This document shows positions 8,440-16,002 of a stretch of DNA of 35,383 nucleotides, one piece after another. Numbering within the stretch: the first letter of the stretch is position 1; every line of letters starts with the position of its first letter. Source of the stretch: an uncultured Candidatus Poseidoniales archaeon. Its GTDB lineage: Archaea; Thermoplasmatota; Poseidoniia; Poseidoniales; Poseidoniaceae. The DNA is taken from the NCBI GenBank assembly GCA_905182635.1, contig CAJJCM010000043.1, positions 1-35,383 on the forward strand, written 5' to 3'. The notes under the pieces were generated by a model that saw only the letters and a program-made list of their open reading frames with translations, searched no databases and had not been told where the DNA came from. The position numbers were made by a program, and so were the translations under genes.

Positions 8440-8913
8440 ATGCGAGACCAACTCAAAGAGATTCTAAGTTTGAAAAATGTCCTACGAACAGGTTGGGTTC
8501 GAGCAGGAATTCCTTCACCTGAATCAGTTGCTGCACATTCATGGGGTATGTCGATGCTTGCGCTTAAACTCGCTCCAAAGGAATTGGATTTAGCTCGAGT
8601 GCTCTCACTGTGTATTGTCCATGATATTCCAGAAGTACGTGTGGGCGACCTCACTCCACACGATGATACATCGACAAAAGCGGCTGATGAGTTGAAGGCG
8701 ATGACTGAAATGGCACCCGAATGGGTTGCATTGTTTGAAGAGTATGAACAAGGCAAAACACCCGAGGCAAAATTTGTCAAACAACTCGATAAATTGGACA
8801 TGGCCCTTCAAGCCGAAAGATACCAGGATGAGTATGGACTTTCACTCGGTGAATTTATTGAAAGCGCACGACTGCGAATCGATGATGAGGATTTACAGAA
8901 CCTTCTTATTTGA
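8440..8913 (+). CDS. HD-domain phosphohydrolase (YfbR/HDDC2-like, probable 5'-deoxynucleotidase)
   Basis: HD proteins of this group remove the 5' phosphate from (deoxy)nucleoside monophosphates. The metal ligands are H33 in SVAAHSW, H61-D62 in CIVHDIPE, and D117 in KQLDKLD, with the supporting E65. The RTGWVRAGIPSPESVAAHS opening is typical of HDDC2/YfbR relatives. Length is 157 residues from ATG 8440; a TTG at 8422 would add six residues and is less likely. It is divergent from the AlkA-type gene and precedes tRNA-Gln. Nucleotide pool cleansing is inferred from the family, not from the context. Confidence 0.85.
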   Translation: MRDQLKEILSLKNVLRTGWVRAGIPSPESVAAHSWGMSMLALKLAPKELDLARVLSLCIVHDIPEVRVGDLTPHDDTSTKAADELKAMTEMAPEWVALFEEYEQGKTPEAKFVKQLDKLDMALQAERYQDEYGLSLGEFIESARLRIDDEDLQNLLI

Positions 8914-8974
8914 TTAATTTTGATAATGGAGTTCCGACAAAAACAAAAGGGTGAGTCTACCGCCTGTGTATCAT

Positions 8975-9047
8975 AGCCCGATAGTGTAGGGGTCCATCAT
9001 AGCGGGTTTTGGTCCCGTTGACCTCGGTTCAAATCCGAGTCGGGCTA
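8975..9047 (+). tRNA. tRNA-Gln (anticodon UUG)
   Basis: The acceptor stem AGCCCGA (8975-8981) pairs perfectly with TCGGGCT (9040-9046), with discriminator A at 9047. The T arm is CTCGG-TTCAAAT-CCGAG. The anticodon arm is GCGGG-TTTTGGT-CCCGT, giving anticodon TTG at 9009-9011. The D stem GTGT/TCAT has a G-T wobble and one T-T mismatch. The genome continues CCT, so CCA must be added after transcription. I see no intron. Confidence 0.93.
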
Positions 9048-9147
9048 CCTCTTCCACAGTTGTTCAGCGTATTCGCTTGACAAAATCAAGTCGGGTCTTT
9101 GGGCAAGTTCATCAATTGATTCGTGTTGGCGTTGAACAGTGAGTGAG

Positions 9148-9996
9148 ATGAGTATCGTCAAAATAGCAGTTCTTGGAGCCGGACAGATGGGGAATGGAAT
9201 TACACAAGTCGCTGCTTGTGCGGGTTACCAAGTCACCATGATTGATATTCAACAAGAATACGTCGATAGAGGAATCGCTGCGATCGAAAAGTCTCTTGCA
9301 AAACTCGTTTCAAAGGAACGGATGACTCAAGAAGATGCTGATGCTTCACGTGCCAGAATCTCCCTTTCGATTGACCGTGGAGTCTGTGCGGATTGTGACC
9401 TTGTCATCGAGGCAGTGCCGGAAATACTCGACCTCAAAGTCAGTATTTTCCAAGAACTTGACAGCATTTGCAAGCCTGAAACAATTCTTGCATCAAATAC
9501 TTCTTCAATCTCTATCTCAACAATTGCTGAGGCAACAAATCGTCCTGACAAAGTAATCGGAATGCATTTCATGAACCCAGTTCCAATCATGAAGTTGGTT
9601 GAAATTATCAACGGTAAAGCGACCAGTGAGCAAACAAATGCAACAGTCATACAAGCATCGGAGCAGATGGGGAAAACCGCGCTTTCATGCAACGACTCGC
9701 CAGGTTTTGTGTCCAACCGTATTCTGTGCCCAATGCTGAACGAAGCAATATTGACCTTTCAAGAAGGTGTAGCCCAACCTGAGGCAATTGATGGCATCAT
9801 GAAACTCGGAATGAACCACCCGATTGGTCCATTAGCACTTTGTGACCTCATTGGACTGGACACAGTTCTTCACATCATGAATGTATTACACGAAGGCATG
9901 GGCGATGATAAATACGCACCAGCACCACTTCTCATCCAAATGGTTGCTGAAGGAAAACTCGGTCGTAAAACGGGTCAAGGTTTCTTCTCATACTGA
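9148..9996 (+). CDS. 3-hydroxyacyl-CoA (3-hydroxybutyryl-CoA) dehydrogenase
   Basis: This NAD(P)-dependent enzyme interconverts 3-hydroxyacyl-CoA and 3-oxoacyl-CoA in beta-oxidation or in C4 metabolism. The N-terminal Rossmann motif GAGQMG is at 10-15, with D33 at the end of the second strand (NAD preference). SNTSS is at 116-120, the catalytic H140 lies in GMHFMNPV, and [11 protein letters not shown] leads into the C-terminal dimer domain. Length of 282 residues matches the stand-alone Hbd/PaaH form, not the fused FadB form. ATG 9148 follows GTGAGTGAG. With the acyl-CoA dehydrogenase 2.4 kb upstream, it supplies a second beta-oxidation step in this neighbourhood. The next gene starts 3 bases after its stop. 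Confidence 0.92.
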   Translation: MSIVKIAVLGAGQMGNGITQVAACAGYQVTMIDIQQEYVDRGIAAIEKSLAKLVSKERMTQEDADASRARISLSIDRGVCADCDLVIEAVPEILDLKVSIFQELDSICKPETILASNTSSISISTIAEATNRPDKVIGMHFMNPVPIMKLVEIINGKATSEQTNATVIQASEQMGKTALSCNDSPGFVSNRILCPMLNEAILTFQEGVAQPEAIDGIMKLGMNHPIGPLALCDLIGLDTVLHIMNVLHEGMGDDKYAPAPLLIQMVAEGKLGRKTGQGFFSY

Positions 9997-9998
9997 AG

Positions 9999-11078
9999 GT
10001 GAAGCGTTTGGGGCTCAAGGATACGTTACAATTCTGGGCGATTGGCCGTTTTCTTTCAACAGTTGGAACCTCACCCGAACAAGCAATTCCAGATCGTAAA
10101 GAGGCAGACTTACGCATGGATAAGTTGACCAGACTAGTCGTAATACGTGCAGGACTTTCAGGACTGATTTCAGGATTTATCGTTGTTGGAATGGCCTTTT
10201 TCCTATCGGATTGGGAAGGTGCTGAAGGTTTGAGTGGTTGGTGGTTCATGATTATCATTGCACTCACCAGCACTCTAACAACTGCATTTGAATTGATGTT
10301 TCTTTATCGTGATTCATTGAGTACTGCTGCACGTATGGCGAAAATACTTGGAATACCACAAGAAGAACTTGAACAAGTTGAACTTGAAAATTCCATACCA
10401 CACTGGCTCGTACATGCAGCTTTAGGGGCTCCAGGATTCCATGGTAGCATGTTTGGAATCGACCCTTTGGCAAAAATTGGTAAAATGGGATTGTTGATTC
10501 GTAAAGTACTCAAAAAAGTAAGAATTTTGGTAAGTGCGGCCGTATTTAAAATGATTTTGCGACGGATGTGGGTTCGGCTTCTTGGAAGAGTATCGATTCG
10601 TGCTTATGTCGAATTGGTTTCTTTACCAATCTTTGTTCTTCTCAATATGCTTGGAATGAATGGAATGATAAGAGATATGCGCTCTCGTTTAGTCGGTCGT
10701 GAACTGACACCCAAACTAATTGCACATGCTTTCCCCGAGGGATTAGAAAACTTACAACCAGGGCTTAGAAACGCTGTTCATGCCGGAATGGAAGAACAAA
10801 TTACTACAGCACGTTTCATTCACCCAAATCAAATTCGAGTTCTAGAATTACTTGGTGAAATTGAAAGGACCAATGATTTGGCGAATGAAGAACAACAACG
10901 ACGAGCAAATCGGTTCTTATTGGCAGTATTTGCTATGTCAGGGAAGAATTCACTGCGTTGTAGAAAATTGATTGGTCAATTAGAACTTCAATTAGGTCAA
11001 GAAGAATATAAACTGGTACGTCAAGAAATAGATGACTCAATACATAATTTGACTCCACTGGTGCGACCGTGGAATTAA
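9999..11078 (+). CDS. Hypothetical membrane protein
   Basis: I cannot assign a family. The 359-residue product begins with GTG 2 bases after the hydroxyacyl-CoA dehydrogenase stop, and AAGG lies just before it. Two clear hydrophobic helices occupy about 48-70 and 82-104, and another lies near 205-225 (VELVSLPIFVLLNMLGM). Between them is a basic, amphipathic region (KIGKMGLLIRKVLKKVRI). The C-terminal 130 residues look soluble and helical, with charged stretches such as LELLGEIERTNDLANEEQQRR. It may be a membrane-associated helper protein. The tight spacing suggests co-transcription with the upstream enzyme, but no functional link can be shown. Confidence 0.75.
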   Translation: MKRLGLKDTLQFWAIGRFLSTVGTSPEQAIPDRKEADLRMDKLTRLVVIRAGLSGLISGFIVVGMAFFLSDWEGAEGLSGWWFMIIIALTSTLTTAFELMFLYRDSLSTAARMAKILGIPQEELEQVELENSIPHWLVHAALGAPGFHGSMFGIDPLAKIGKMGLLIRKVLKKVRILVSAAVFKMILRRMWVRLLGRVSIRAYVELVSLPIFVLLNMLGMNGMIRDMRSRLVGRELTPKLIAHAFPEGLENLQPGLRNAVHAGMEEQITTARFIHPNQIRVLELLGEIERTNDLANEEQQRRANRFLLAVFAMSGKNSLRCRKLIGQLELQLGQEEYKLVRQEIDDSIHNLTPLVRPWN

Positions 11079-11123
11079 TACTGAAAGAGATAACTTATTA
11101 TTCGCCGAGCCTTAGGACATTCG

Positions 11124-14100
11124 ATGAGCCCCCTTACCGATATATCTACCCGTCGCCAAAGTTTACTTCTTACTTTCATCTTATTGTCCTCAGGAATATT
11201 GGGCGTTCTTAACATTCCTAATTCCGATGCCGCCTCAGCCCGTTCAAATGGAAATGAAAGTCTAACAGTTGATGTTCTCAGTGATTATTATGACCGGGGG
11301 TCAAACATTACCCTTTCTGTTATGGCAACAAATTTAGACCCTGTTACAGAATATACATTGGAATATTCACTTTGTATTCTTGAAGGGAACTGGAATTCTG
11401 AGGCTGAAATAATGGAACTGGAATGTGAGTATGAATTCCCACAGATGACTGGTTCCATAGATATTGGTTCAGGAAACATGTTCACATTAACAACGCATTC
11501 AATAGAAGACCCTGGTTGCTGTGGGACAAGTTCATCCTCGAACCTATTTGACAATGGGACTATGAGAGTTGATGTGAGTATTACTTCACAAAACGTCACC
11601 ATTAATTCCGCATTCAGCAATGTCTTTGTTTTAGGAGGGGGTGCTGATGCAGCAGGTATTTCTTCGCCCAATGTACGTGGCCTCTTGGTCGGAATGAGTT
11701 ACGGTGTTCATTCATTCTTCCAATTAGAATTCCCTATACTGGAAATTCTTACATTCACAACGAACTGTTCCCTGTTGAATGCGAACAATGAATCCATCAC
11801 CTCATCCCATTCGACTTGGTCTGGCGGCGGCGACCTTGTCGACCCCTTCTTCCACTTAGAAGTGAGTGTTGCAGGTGATTATCGTCCATATTGTACCCTC
11901 ACACGTGATTTTGATAATGCTGTTTTGGCAACTCAAACAGGGGCGAACTTTTCAGTTTTTGATGCGAACTATACTGGACTTGAAGCGTTCACTGCAGAAA
12001 CAGATGAACAGTATTATGACCACAACTCAGAAGTTTCACTTTATGTTAATCTGACCGATTTGTATCCTGGTACGGAATACGCATTGACATACTCACTTTG
12101 CAATTCCCAAGTTTGGTATTCTGATGAGATCTCCAATTATGTATTCGAATGTGGTAGTGAGGTCGTGTATGGCGTTTCTGATGATGCCTCGACAACTACG
12201 GTAAATGAATCTGAAATCATTGAGATAAATGGAGAAATTATTTTCACACCAACAACTTCCTCTCATTCTGAAGTGATTACCGTTTCAATTCCTGATTGTT
12301 GTGGCGATTCGTATGAGTATTATCCAACGCACGGGATGTTGACGGTTGATTCTCTCCCCAACTCCTCGTTAACATTTGATGTCCATCTCGACATTTTGGG
12401 TGTGGAATTGTTCTCAGAATTATCAAATGTGTTTATACTTGGTGGCGAACTCTTGAGCAGTACTACATCCAATGATCGTAGTGCGATTTTAATCGGAATG
12501 TCTTCAACCGCACAAACGACTTGGTATCTTGATACGAACAATCGTTTTGTTCTTGCTTACACCATTGAGTGTGATTTAGTGAATTCGACAGGGGCAATTA
12601 TCTCAACGCAAAATCAAACTTGGAGTCACAATGGTAGACCAAATGTACACATCACCCAAACCCCAATATCTGCAGGTGAACATCATGTCGAGTGCTCACT
12701 TACTCGTGACTTTGACAATACATTAATGGGGACACAAACAGGTGACACTTTCATGGTCATCGATGCCAATTATACCGGCAATGAACAGCACACAGCAGTA
12801 ACAGATGCAATCTACTATCCTCATAATTCAACCATCCAACTCAGTATCGTTGCAACCAACTTGTATCCCGATACCACCTATACTGTTGCTTATTCATTAT
12901 GTAAACTGGCAACTGAATACCAAGAAAATGGTTTGTTTGAAACCTTTTGCGCTGGAACACCTTGGTGGTATTGGGTCAATGTGGCACCGGAAGACCAAGA
13001 TATAATTTCGGGAGAAGTTGATTTCACACCAACCAGTTCTTCCTACACAGAGGTCATCAGTATCGCCATTCCCGACTGTTGCGGAGATTTCGCAGATAAC
13101 GTGACATGGGAACTTGAAAATGCTTCAATGGCTTTTGAATCGAAACTACTGATTCAAGACGTTCGATTAGATGGTGCAGATGAAGAGAGCAGTTACTTTG
13201 TGATTGGTGGAGAAGTCGTTTCTGCACACATGCTTCACCAACCGCAAATATTGTTGAATATGAATCTTATAATCGACATGAAATGGGAACTGGATCACCG
13301 TAACGAATTCATTCTCTCGTATGTCGAAGTTTGTAATTTAATCGATGAGAGCACACTCCTCGTCATTGATTCTATGACTTCTACTTGGAATCACAGGCCT
13401 GAACATGTCAACACTCAAAATTCAGTCTTTACACCGGCATCGGAAGGCGATTACCGTGTGGAGTGCTCATTGACACGACAAACTGATTCCATGCTGATGG
13501 CGAACTTTAGCAGTTCAACAATCACAGTTCTACCTGAAATGGTTAACCAAGATGATGCTACAGTATCCGCAATTGCGCAGCTTCAACCTGATGGTTGGGG
13601 CTCCGTATCAGTCTCCATGGAAGCCTTAGATGCTGGTCAAAGTTACACCATCGAGTGGGAAGTTTCTGATGTATCATCGGGTATTCTGACATTAATGGAT
13701 TCTGGAGACTTTACCTGGGTCGAAGGTACAGACTCTGTTGAAGAGCATTTATTGGAGTTCAAGGCTTTAGCAGACTCTTCAAATGCATGCATCGCTGTAG
13801 ATTTGTATGCGGTTGACGCATTGATTGATTCTGCAGTTAACAGCGCATTAATTAGTACATTATGTTGGGCACAAAATTCAATATCGGATGTTGATGCAGA
13901 TGGAGTTTATGATAAATTCGACGAATGTCCGACAACTCCGACCAGTAGTATCGTTGATGCGACAGGCTGTTCAGATAGTGACAATGACGGATGGGATGAC
14001 AGCATCGAAATTGAATGTGGTTCTGATACCCAAAACCCAACTTCAATCCCAATTGATTTCGATAGCGATGGTACATGCGACTTACTTGATACCGATGATG

Positions 14101-14648
14101 ATGGTGACGGATTCGCAGACGAAATCGAATACCTTCGTGGAACAAATCCATATGATGTGACTGATTTCCCAACCAATCAATTACCCGTCTGTTCGATTTA
14201 TTACACCCTTGAAGTCGATGGTTTACCGGTCGATATTACAGGCGACACAGTCGTTTCTACTTTGGTCATCGGGGCTTCTTCTGTCCAAGGCTTAGGGACG
14301 GGAATCTCTCCAATTATTACAGTTCCTTCTGGAAGTTATTTCATTGTAGCAGTTTGCCAAGATATTGATAACGACCCGATCACGCTTTCAATCAATGATG
14401 TATCAGTCGGACCAGTCGTCGGAGAAGTAAGTGCTGCTGCAATTATAATGCTCTCTGCCGATGTCGACGAATCAATTGAAGCAACCATTACATGGAGCGA
14501 TGGCACGAATTCAGCAACAACTCTTGTTACAGTTAATCTTGAAAATACGGCTTCTTCTTCGAATGTCCCAGGCTTTACTGCTGCTCTTGGTATTGTTGCA
14601 CTCCTTGGAGCTGCGTTTGTATCTGTTAAAACTAAGAATGAGTTGTAA
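11124..14648 (+). CDS. Giant secreted surface protein: three six-Cys modules, calcium repeats, PGF-CTERM-like anchor
   Basis: The 1174-residue product starts with a signal peptide (hydrophobic LLLTFILLSSGILGVL, residues about 14-29). Three related modules follow, at about 65-290, 300-560 and 565-805. Each has YSLC (C84, C326, C593), a CC pair (132/133, 392/393, 652/653; IPDCCGD in modules 2 and 3) and C(S/T)LTR (C257, C524, C781). A partial fourth unit follows at 806-900. Residues about 920-1015 hold thrombospondin type 3-like, Asp-rich calcium repeats (DVDADGVYDKFDECP, DSDNDGWDD, DTDDDGDGFADE). The C-terminus has PGF at 1149-1151, a hydrophobic helix and KTKNEL, matching the PGF-CTERM plan for archaeosortase processing and lipid attachment. 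The many N-x-S/T sequons fit a glycosylated surface protein. Its ligand is unknown. Confidence 0.85.
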   Translation: MSPLTDISTRRQSLLLTFILLSSGILGVLNIPNSDAASARSNGNESLTVDVLSDYYDRGSNITLSVMATNLDPVTEYTLEYSLCILEGNWNSEAEIMELECEYEFPQMTGSIDIGSGNMFTLTTHSIEDPGCCGTSSSSNLFDNGTMRVDVSITSQNVTINSAFSNVFVLGGGADAAGISSPNVRGLLVGMSYGVHSFFQLEFPILEILTFTTNCSLLNANNESITSSHSTWSGGGDLVDPFFHLEVSVAGDYRPYCTLTRDFDNAVLATQTGANFSVFDANYTGLEAFTAETDEQYYDHNSEVSLYVNLTDLYPGTEYALTYSLCNSQVWYSDEISNYVFECGSEVVYGVSDDASTTTVNESEIIEINGEIIFTPTTSSHSEVITVSIPDCCGDSYEYYPTHGMLTVDSLPNSSLTFDVHLDILGVELFSELSNVFILGGELLSSTTSNDRSAILIGMSSTAQTTWYLDTNNRFVLAYTIECDLVNSTGAIISTQNQTWSHNGRPNVHITQTPISAGEHHVECSLTRDFDNTLMGTQTGDTFMVIDANYTGNEQHTAVTDAIYYPHNSTIQLSIVATNLYPDTTYTVAYSLCKLATEYQENGLFETFCAGTPWWYWVNVAPEDQDIISGEVDFTPTSSSYTEVISIAIPDCCGDFADNVTWELENASMAFESKLLIQDVRLDGADEESSYFVIGGEVVSAHMLHQPQILLNMNLIIDMKWELDHRNEFILSYVEVCNLIDESTLLVIDSMTSTWNHRPEHVNTQNSVFTPASEGDYRVECSLTRQTDSMLMANFSSSTITVLPEMVNQDDATVSAIAQLQPDGWGSVSVSMEALDAGQSYTIEWEVSDVSSGILTLMDSGDFTWVEGTDSVEEHLLEFKALADSSNACIAVDLYAVDALIDSAVNSALISTLCWAQNSISDVDADGVYDKFDECPTTPTSSIVDATGCSDSDNDGWDDSIEIECGSDTQNPTSIPIDFDSDGTCDLLDTDDDGDGFADEIEYLRGTNPYDVTDFPTNQLPVCSIYYTLEVDGLPVDITGDTVVSTLVIGASSVQGLGTGISPIITVPSGSYFIVAVCQDIDNDPITLSINDVSVGPVVGEVSAAAIIMLSADVDESIEATITWSDGTNSATTLVTVNLENTASSSNVPGFTAALGIVALLGAAFVSVKTKNEL
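11315..13530 (+). repeat. Three tandem six-cysteine protein modules
   Basis: The coding sequence repeats a module three times with conserved landmarks: YSLC codons at 11364, 12090 and 12891; the CC pair at 11517, 12297 and 13077; and the C(S/T)LTR cysteine at 11892, 12693 and 13464. Spacing between copies is about 240 and 267 residues. DNA identity between copies is low, so the duplications are old. Confidence 0.75.
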
Positions 14649-14659
14649 TCGAGGCTTGA

Positions 14660-14676
14660 TTGAACATTGTGTTCAA
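14660..14676 (+). terminator. Short perfect hairpin after the surface protein gene
   Basis: TTGAACA (14660-14666) and TGTTCAA (14670-14676) form a 7-base stem with a TTG loop, 11 bases after the stop at 14648. No strong U-run follows, so a terminator or RNA 3'-end stabiliser role is only suggested. Confidence 0.3.
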
Positions 14677-14721
14677 CCTTTACTGGGTCATAATCAAAAA
14701 CCCTCAGCACTGGCTTAGAGT

Positions 14722-15468
14722 ATGGCTCAGGGTCCTTATGTTGTCACAGGTGCTTCCAAAGGCATTGGCAGAGCAATTTCACAACAACTTGCAGCCCAAG
14801 GCTATCCTGTAGTTGCCCTTGCTCGCCCATCGAGAGAATTAGATGAAATCGGTGAGGAACTTGCCCTTTGTTGCCCCGGTTCTTTCGCTATCGCATGTGA
14901 TTTATCTCAACCCAATGACATTAAGCAGGCGGCTGAACGAATCTGTCAACACTTTCCTTGGATTGCTGGCTTGGTTCATAATGCTGGTACAATATTTCCC
15001 GTTTCGCCACTTGCTCAGATTGAAATCAATGATTGGTCGCATTCAATCGATGTCAATTTGATCGGTGTTCAAGATTTGACACAACGCCTCATGGCGAATA
15101 TGGGTGGTGCACAACAATCCCGAGTGACGACCATCTCAAGTGGAGCAGCATTGAGTCCTGTTGAGTCGTGGTCGGCGTATTGCGTTGCAAAAGCAGGCCT
15201 CGATATGTGGACTCGTTGCTTAGCAATTGAAGGTGCACAATCGAACATAAGCGCCATTTCAATCGCCCCTGGAATTGTCGATACAGGTATGCAATCAGCT
15301 CTACGTTCTGTGGATCCAATCGATTTTCCTCGGCATGCTGATTTTGTTAACTTTCATACTTCAGGCCAGCTTGTTCCAAGCGATGAGGTCGGCCTACAAT
15401 TATGCCCACTTATACTCAACCATTCGATGGAGCAGTCTGGTCAACGCTACGATATACGTGAACTCTAA
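14722..15468 (+). CDS. Short-chain dehydrogenase/reductase (SDR), sepiapterin-reductase-like
   Basis: This is a classical SDR, an NAD(P)-dependent oxidoreductase. Motifs are the TGASKGIG cofactor loop (9-16), an arginine after the second strand (ALARPSRE) that suggests NADPH preference, D60 in ACDLS, NAG (87-89), N112, serines 139/140, and the catalytic Y153-xxx-K157 in SAYCVAKAG. APGIVDTGMQ then matches the PGxVxT motif of the nicotinamide site. Length of 248 residues is typical. The overall look (short-loop pattern, VDTGMQ) resembles the sepiapterin reductase/benzil reductase branch, but the substrate cannot be decided. It lies between the surface protein and aIF5A on the same strand. Confidence 0.9.
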   Translation: MAQGPYVVTGASKGIGRAISQQLAAQGYPVVALARPSRELDEIGEELALCCPGSFAIACDLSQPNDIKQAAERICQHFPWIAGLVHNAGTIFPVSPLAQIEINDWSHSIDVNLIGVQDLTQRLMANMGGAQQSRVTTISSGAALSPVESWSAYCVAKAGLDMWTRCLAIEGAQSNISAISIAPGIVDTGMQSALRSVDPIDFPRHADFVNFHTSGQLVPSDEVGLQLCPLILNHSMEQSGQRYDIREL

Positions 15469-15532
15469 TTCAATTCAAAAAAGAGCGAAGGGTGATAAGC
15501 CAGCACCTTGACAGCGCAAATAGAGGGATTCT

Positions 15533-15913
15533 ATGCCAGGAACAGACCGTGTTGAAATTCGAACTTTAAAAGTTGGACGCTTTTGCGTTGTCGACGATCA
15601 TGCCTACAAAATCTTGAGCATTTCTACGTCAAAACCTGGGAAGCACGGTTCTGCAAAGGCACGTATTGAACTGGTATCTTTGTTCTCTTCGAAGAAAATC
15701 TCACACGTTGGCTCAGTCACCGATAGTATCAATGTTCCAATGATCGAAAAAGGCAAGGCAATGGTTACCCACATCGATGGTGAAGAAGTTCATGCAATGA
15801 ACATGAAAGACCACACAATGATGATTCTTCCAATGGACTCCGAAATCGAAGTTGCATCTGGACAAGAAATTCTTTGGATGGAAGCCCTTGGCCGTTACAA
15901 AATCGAAAGATGA
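15533..15913 (+). CDS. Translation initiation factor aIF5A
   Basis: aIF5A binds the ribosome near the P site and relieves stalling at polyproline and other difficult sequences; it works after hypusination or deoxyhypusination of one lysine. The site is K37 in the TSKPGKHGSAKA loop (32-43). The N-terminal SH3-like domain is followed by an OB-fold with the usual acidic, Met-rich strand (MMILPMDSEIEVASG). Length of 126 residues is normal for archaea. GAGGG at 15523-15527 precedes ATG 15533. No deoxyhypusine synthase gene is in this window. A perfect inverted repeat follows the gene. Confidence 0.96.
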   Translation: MPGTDRVEIRTLKVGRFCVVDDHAYKILSISTSKPGKHGSAKARIELVSLFSSKKISHVGSVTDSINVPMIEKGKAMVTHIDGEEVHAMNMKDHTMMILPMDSEIEVASGQEILWMEALGRYKIER

Positions 15914-15929
15914 AGTGACTCCTTTCAAA

Positions 15930-15952
15930 CAAATTGTGAATCTCACAATTTG
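15930..15952. promoter_or_regulatory. Perfect 10-bp inverted repeat, candidate operator or hairpin
   Basis: CAAATTGTGA (15930-15939) and TCACAATTTG (15943-15952) are perfect reverse complements separated by ATC. The element lies 17 bases after the aIF5A stop and 51 bases before the MFS transporter start. On DNA it has the two-fold symmetry of a dimeric regulator site. As RNA it would make a 10-bp stem, but a 3-base loop is tight and only ACTTTT follows. Its place just before a transporter gene favours an operator or a promoter-proximal control site. Confidence 0.5.
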
Positions 15953-16002
15953 AACTTTTGACCGGTAATGTATTCATAAGCCAAGTGGGTTCTTGACAGG
16001 TT

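Noticed and set aside
9047-9050. Encoded CCA end of the tRNA
   Set aside because: The sequence is ACCT after the acceptor stem, so CCA is not encoded.
9076-9090. CTTGA/TCAAG hairpin between tRNA-Gln and the hydroxyacyl-CoA dehydrogenase
   Set aside because: The stem has only 5 pairs and no T-run, and is likely by chance.
13852-14176. Minus-strand frames opposite the calcium repeats of the 1174-residue protein
   Set aside because: Shadows of Asp-rich codons. The plus frame is continuous from the signal peptide to the anchor.
15930-15952. Reading the inverted repeat as a bacterial CRP or lac-type operator
   Set aside because: TGTGA/TCACA looks similar, but the spacer is 3 bases instead of 6 and the surrounding genome is archaeal. 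Only the symmetry is kept as a finding.
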